The translations under genes were made by a program, and so were the position numbers. From Owenia fusiformis (taxonomy: Eukaryota > Annelida > Polychaeta > Sabellida > Oweniidae): a DNA stretch of 64,000 nt. Positions within the stretch are counted from its first letter, which is position 1. Each line of letters opens with the position of its first letter. Shown piece after piece: positions 59,123 to 64,000 of the stretch. The DNA lies in contig CAIIXF020000011.1 in assembly GCA_903813345.2 (NCBI GenBank), positions 20,071,754 through 20,135,753 of the forward strand, written 5' to 3'. The notes below the pieces were generated by a model. It was not told the DNA's origin and made no database searches. It worked only from the letters and a program-made list of their open reading frames with translations.

Positions 59123-59575
59123 TTAGCTGTCTAATTTTAGAAACTTGTTCTCTTTTTCCTCAGTTTCTTTCGTAACTGTCACATGATAAATTAAAGTACT
59201 CCCACTTACCAGTGATTGACAATTCTCATCCATTTGACCTGGGAATATCATTATATGCATTGTGCATTTTAACACAGACTTTTCAATATTCACTGTTAAG
59301 TTCACTGCAATTGCATGCACAATCAAAGTGGGTGGTTCCGCATCCATTTTATTACACATCAATGCCACTTGGAAGTGAGTGAGTTCTCTAAATAATGTAG
59401 TTAATTCACATACATGCATTGACATTGTTTCAGTTTGGTAAGATGATTTTAACTTTACCTTTTCTTTTATCCAATGAATTATTTTGGGAAAGTTTTCAGC
59501 ACAAGGCCTAGTTCGAAAGAAAATATTCTGTAAATATTGTATCGCTTTTCTGATTCGGGCCTTGTAAAATTCCAA
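59123..59575 (-). CDS. Unidentified open frame, possible terminal exon
   Basis: A minus-strand frame of 150 codons that looks protein-like: mixed hydrophobic and charged residues, several Cys, and a segment around FRELTHFQVALMCNKMDAEP. I do not recognise the family. AG acceptors with pyrimidine tracts exist upstream on that strand (for example TTTACAG near 59530), so it could be the last exon of a gene whose other exons lie at higher coordinates. A second minus frame at 59769-60029 could belong with it. Chance openness remains possible. Confidence 0.3.
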   Translation of the reverse strand: MEFYKARIRKAIQYLQNIFFRTRPCAENFPKIIHWIKEKVKLKSSYQTETMSMHVCELTTLFRELTHFQVALMCNKMDAEPPTLIVHAIAVNLTVNIEKSVLKCTMHIMIFPGQMDENCQSLVSGSTLIYHVTVTKETEEKENKFLKLDS

Positions 59576-59830
59576 ATGTCCGCCTAACGTGGGAATTCAC
59601 ATTTATTTTCTGATCTCTCAAAAGTATGGCTATATTATACTCAAATTGAAGGAATTTCAGAGTAGATCACAATTATATTATTGTTTTTCTGATTTGTGCC
59701 TCAGAAAATTCAAAATGGCTGCCTAGAGCAGAAATTCGCCATTACTTATGGTTATCTTGAAAGTATGGTTACATAATACTACAATAATCTGAAATATTTA
59801 TTGAAGGGAAGAGTAGATGATAAATATTAC
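59545..59830. repeat. Two-copy direct repeat of about 141 bp
   Basis: TTTTCTGATTNGNGCCT, then AAAATTCNAAATG, then AAAGTATGG recur with about 141-bp spacing at about 59545 and 59686. The copies are diverged. The first overlaps the start of the unidentified minus-strand frame. Confidence 0.65.
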
Positions 59831-60329
59831 ATTGTGACTGTTCAGATTCAGGATTATTATATTGTTCATTGGGATTTGCTACTCCGTCGAGTTGCCGTTT
59901 TCTAGTTCTTGATATAGAGGATCTGGTATGCCTATGGTTATCATATTGCTTTGTAGAGAGCAGACAAATGTTCATTACCCAGTCATCAAAAAAGGAGGAT
60001 AAGAAGGGGATGCACATTCTGTGATTCAATTAAGTCTGAGTTACAAACAATTCTGTTTTAGTATTTTCAGTGCAAAGGAATATCTTAATGGTCAACAGCA
60101 ATTTGGATTGCAGTTCAAAATAAATGTAATCTATGGTTGTCCCTGAACAAATGAGTCGTGAGCTAGAGAATATTACTTCAAATGGCTACCTCAATTCTCA
60201 TTTATAAACTTAATTGAATATTGTTTAAACAATATGACTTGTATAAATAAAGATGATTTTGTACAATTAAAGAATCAACCTGAGTTATCAAAGAAGAAAT
60301 CAAGAAATCGTTTGATCAAGACAATATTG

Positions 60330-62225
60330 CTACCAATGATGTAGCCTTGCCTGCTTGGGTCAGCCATAATGAAAGAAGAATTAGATGAAACTGGTGGTAA
60401 TACAGAGGTTCACTGTATATAAAACTCGACGGGGGTCCTAGGCTGAAGCCTCAAATATCAATATGTTCCCATACCAATCTGTCAAATTTCAATATGTTCC
60501 CATACCAACCAAAATAACGCCCAAAGGCCAAGGACCAATGCCATACCAAATGCCCAATTATGGGACCAATGCCATACAAAATCTCAAAATGTAGGACCAA
60601 TGCCATACCAAATGTCCAAATATGGGACCAATGCCATACCTTAATTCAAAGTAAATGAAATATAGGATCAATGTCATACAAATGTGCAAATACAGGACCA
60701 ATCGCCATACCTCAAATCAAGGACAAATGCCATACTGTAGTTGGGGTCATAAATGACCAATAACACGACTCACACTTTTACTCATAGCGATACATCACAT
60801 AAAATGTTCGGATTCAGTTAAATATATTTTATTTTTAACAACTTACTCTTATCTTTGGCCCAATTTCTAGTCAATACATCAGTCTCAGAATGCATGATAC
60901 TATAGATAATAAAAATGAGATTCAACCTTAGATAGTTGACTAGACTTACTGTACTGCTTTAATTTGGCAAATTGGGCAAATTTTGAAATATTGGCTACTA
61001 TTTAATTTGATGGATTGATACATCAGTAAAATATGGATATTAAACAATGTTAAAGGGTTAGCTAAGGGTAAGTCACATTCGAACGAGCGTCCATTTTTCT
61101 TGGCGGCAAGTTTTGTATTGAAATCACGAAAAATCTCGCGAGACTTCATCAAAGCCTATGATTGGTCCTCATTTCCCGGGAAAAGGGCTAAAATTCAAAA
61201 GTTGAAGAAGGCCCTGGAAAAGAAGATACTTCGGGAAACGATCCAAAACAACTTCAAATTTGCAACTACTGGACTAATGCCATACCACGAATGTTAGGTA
61301 ACGTATCTACAACGACCATTCTCATACCAGAAGAGCAAAAGTCCGACCATTGCCATACCTCAGAAGTCAGAAATTTGTCCGGGCATTCCCATACCAAATC
61401 CTAAAATATGGGTCCATTGCCATACCAAACATTGAAAAAGGTACCCCACATGCGCCGAGGATCCCCGTCAAGGTTTATATATAGTGAACCCCCCGGGTTA
61501 ACAGACTACAATAGACTTGATAATATCAAAGAAGAGTGGTACTATACAGGTTATAATGCAGATGTTGAAAGAAGAAAGAAGTAAAAACAATACTCCAGCA
61601 TAATTGAAAATGAAGCTTGTGATATCAAACCCAAGCTTGGATGTTTAGTTGGTGCCAATGTATATGCTGGCAGTAATCACACTGGGGTTGACAAATGGAC
61701 AAATTATATTCGAACTCATGCTGGAGAGAAACCATTCGAATGTGAATATTGTGAGAAGTGTTTCATTTGACAATACAATTTGACATATATACAAACTCAT
61801 ACTGGAGGGAAACCATTCAAATGTGAATATTGTGAAAAATGTTGTACTCAACAAAAGTACTTATATACCAGGATTCATACGGGAGCGAAACCATTCAAGT
61901 GTGATCATTGTGAGAAGAGTTTCACTCAACAAAGTGTGAACATTGTGGGGTGTGCTTTTCACATCAAAGCAGTTTAAAATATCATATAAGGATTCATACT
62001 GTAGAGAAACCATTTAAATGTGATCATTGTGAGAAGTGTTTCACACAACAACACCATTTGATAGAACACATTAGGATTCATACTCCAGAAAAAAAACATT
62101 CAAATGCGAACATTGTGTGAAATGTTTTGCAATAAAAGAAGTCTAAAACAACATATTAAGACTCACAAAGGAAACCATTCAGCAGGAATATTGTGAGAAA
62201 TATTTCACACCAAGAGTAAATAAAG
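60330..62225 (+). pseudogene. Decayed C2H2 zinc-finger gene, split by an insertion
   Basis: An N-terminal piece (ATG at about 60369, MKEELDETGGNT) is followed by the element at about 60405-61492. Then come KEEWYYTGYNADVERRKK, a stop near 61582, a linker and a row of fingers from about 61690. At least five fingers with CxxC and HTGxKPF linkers can be read: [32 protein letters not shown] and a frame-shifted fifth. The TGA at 61768 and later shifts near 61945 and 62095 inactivate it. Intact relatives would be nuclear DNA-binding proteins. The stop codons show that it is not functional. Confidence 0.85.
60405..61492. mobile_element. 1.09-kb element with inverted termini and a minisatellite
   Basis: GAGGTTCACTGTATATAAA at 60405 is the inverse of the TATATATAGTGAACCCC end near 61492; the arms continue through CGACGGGG / CCCCGTC. 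The interior is a 25-35-bp minisatellite of GACCAATGCCATACCAAAT at 60455-60735. It resumes in degraded form at 61262-61445 on the other side of a unique middle part. ACAG may be the target duplication, but this is uncertain. Confidence 0.8.
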
Positions 62226-62236
62226 AACACTCACTT

Positions 62237-62280
62237 GTCCGTCTGTCTGTCTGTCCCTTCGTCTGTCTGTCCGTCCGTCA
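62237..62280 (+). repeat. GTCT/GTCC microsatellite
   Basis: A run of GTCTGTCC-type tetranucleotides just before the first satellite unit. It is slightly degenerate. Confidence 0.8.
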
Positions 62281-63370
62281 ACAATAGTGGCATGTTTTAA
62301 AACCTCTGTCGATAGGATTCCTGTTTTAAGTTATTTCTGTTCAACATCAATACAGAAAACTCCCCTATGACTCCTGGTTCAAAAGCTCGCCTATTTTCAA
62401 AATGGCCGTCACTTTTGTCTTGCGAAATTCACTTTTGACCCATTTCCTAGCTTTACAAATAATTTCAGGTGTCCTACATTGTAAAAATCCATGTCAATGT
62501 AAAGGGTAGATATATGAAATAATTTTGTTACAAAAAATCAGCAGAAAATTATATCCATTTTTTTTATATTCAGCCATTTTAGTTAGCATTGATTTGTCTA
62601 TCTGACTCGCGAAATCCACTTTCCGTCAATAACAGTGGCACATTTTAAAACCTCTGTCGATAGGATTCCTGTTTTAAGTTATTTCTGTTCAACATCAATA
62701 CAGAAAACTCCCCTATGACTCTTGGTTCAAAAGTTCGCCTATTTTCAAAATGGCTGCCATTTTTGTCTTGCGAAATTCACTTTTGACCCATTTCCTAGCT
62801 TTACAAATAATTTCAAGTGTCCTACATTGTAAAAATCCATGTCTATGTAAAGAGTAGATGTATGAAATAATTTTGTTATGAAAAATCAGCGAAAAATTAT
62901 ATCCATTTTTTTTTTCAGCCATTATAGTTAACATTGATTTGTCCATCTGTCTCGCAAAATTCACTTTTGGACCATTTACCTTAAACCCTCTGTCGATAGG
63001 ATTCCAGTTTCAAGTTATTTTTGTTCAACATCAATAAAAAAAACTCCCCTATGACTCTTGGTTCAAAAGCTTGCCTGATTTCAAAATGGTCGCCATTTTT
63101 GTCTCGCGAAATTCAATTTTGGCCCATTTCCTAGCTTTACAAATAATTTCAGGTGTCTTGCATTGCAAAAAGCCATGTCACTTAAGAGTAGTTGTATGAT
63201 ATAATTTTGTTACAAATAATTGGCAAAAGATTATATCCGTTTTTTTCAGCCATTTTTTAACATCGATTTGTCCATCTGTCTCTCAGTCAGTCCAAAATAG
63301 TGGCAAGTGGCTTGAAATAATTTTGTTACAAAAATCAGCAAAAAATTATATCTGTTTTTTTTCTGTCACC
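62281..63370. repeat. Satellite-like tandem repeat, about 340 bp, three-plus units
   Basis: CCTCTGTCGATAGGATTCC recurs at 62303, 62651 and 62987, each followed by CTCCCCTATGACTC, TTCAAAATGG and TTTCCTAGCTTTACAAATAA. A partial fourth unit follows from about 63290. Period is about 336-348 bp. Open frames inside, for example 62713-62964, are by-products. Confidence 0.9.
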
Positions 63371-64000
63371 ATGTGAGCCCAGTACCCACGGTACTAATTT
63401 ATTTTTTCTCATACATGTCATAAGGCCCAAGGTGAATTGTTCATCTAATTTAAACCCCAAAACTCACTCTTATGAAAGTTAATGGCTATTCAATTGGCCA
63501 ATCTGGAAAATTTCCACATGAATGCTGTTATATATCTAGGTTCCTTCAAACTGTCCATAAGAGATTGGGAATTCTGTAATTTTGAAAGTGGTGTAGACAA
63601 AAGTCATTTCTCAGCACTCAGCTCAAAAGCATTTCAACTTTTTTCATATGATTTTAGTGACATCTTAAGCTGTCAGTGATCTCCCTAGCATTAAAGCAAG
63701 TGGGCGCACCACCCACCTGAGATTTTGAAAACAGGCTTGCACCCACTTGAAAATCAGAAAAATTGGCATATTTTGACCAATTTTGGTCTTAATTGTAAAA
63801 ATGTGAATTTTTTAATTAATGTGGGCAGGTAATATTAACATTAACTGCTTAACTCTGATAAGGCAGTTGCAGAAAATCTGTGAGAAATATTGTATCTGAT
63901 CCAATGTTCACAAGAGACGGGATAATTCAATTAAATTTGATTTTATGTTCACAGTATGTAGGTGTTCACTATAGGATTGTACTTTAACATGGGAATCAAT
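63371..64000. other. No gene seen
   Basis: AT-rich sequence to the window edge. A short inverted pair, CAAGTGGGCGCAC and GCACCCACTTG, near 63698-63750 could form a hairpin. The frame at 63482-63679 is unrecognised. Confidence 0.45.

Noticed and set aside
62281-63370. CRISPR-like regular repetition
   Set aside because: Units are about 340 bp, diverged and in animal DNA; it is an ordinary tandem satellite.

Overview
The window reads as AT-rich nuclear DNA of an invertebrate animal. Short exons with GT..AG introns, secretory-pathway enzymes, a receptor tyrosine kinase and many unrelated transposon families rule out a prokaryote. The frequent ACATGTA-type words and the repeat style remind me of lophotrochozoans, perhaps a bivalve mollusc, but that is an impression and no marker in the window proves it.

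Layout. 1-22,000 holds no intact gene that I can support. It carries a diverged inverted repeat about 3.3 kb across, an 840-bp TA-flanked MITE, a decayed LINE reverse transcriptase on the minus strand (7.4-8.8 kb), several foldback or dispersed repeats and tRNA-derived SINE candidates. 22,032-44,248 is the gene-bearing core, with three genes whose exons I joined at splice sites with matching phase. They are a CHST15-like carbohydrate sulfotransferase (minus, 7 exons, 479 aa), a type II membrane glycosyltransferase-like protein (plus, 2 exons, 428 aa) and a receptor tyrosine kinase with 12 fibronectin III domains (plus, 25 exons, 1740 aa). 44,249-64,000 is a transposon-rich tract with foldback elements, CR1/Jockey-like LINE remnants, a nest of insertions, a decayed C2H2 zinc-finger gene split by another element, and satellite repeats.

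How the genes relate. The sulfotransferase and the glycosyltransferase-like gene are head to head, with 434 bp between their start codons. Both encode single-pass type II (Golgi-type) proteins and could share a promoter and a glycan pathway; this is inferred from position and family. The kinase gene, 1.3 kb further on, is a cell-surface receptor. Its ectodomain appears to have grown by duplicating a three-domain FN3 block, and its cytoplasmic linker carries a tandem 74-residue duplication that doubles a YxN (Grb2-type SH2) motif.

The most unusual structures are mobile elements whose target-site duplications can be read directly: an 82-bp element with 9-bp duplications in two places, a 746-bp hairpin element with an 8-bp duplication, a 233-bp element with a 9-bp duplication, and a foldback element at about 54.47-58.96 kb whose arms record three later insertions, so that each arm serves as the empty-site control for the other.
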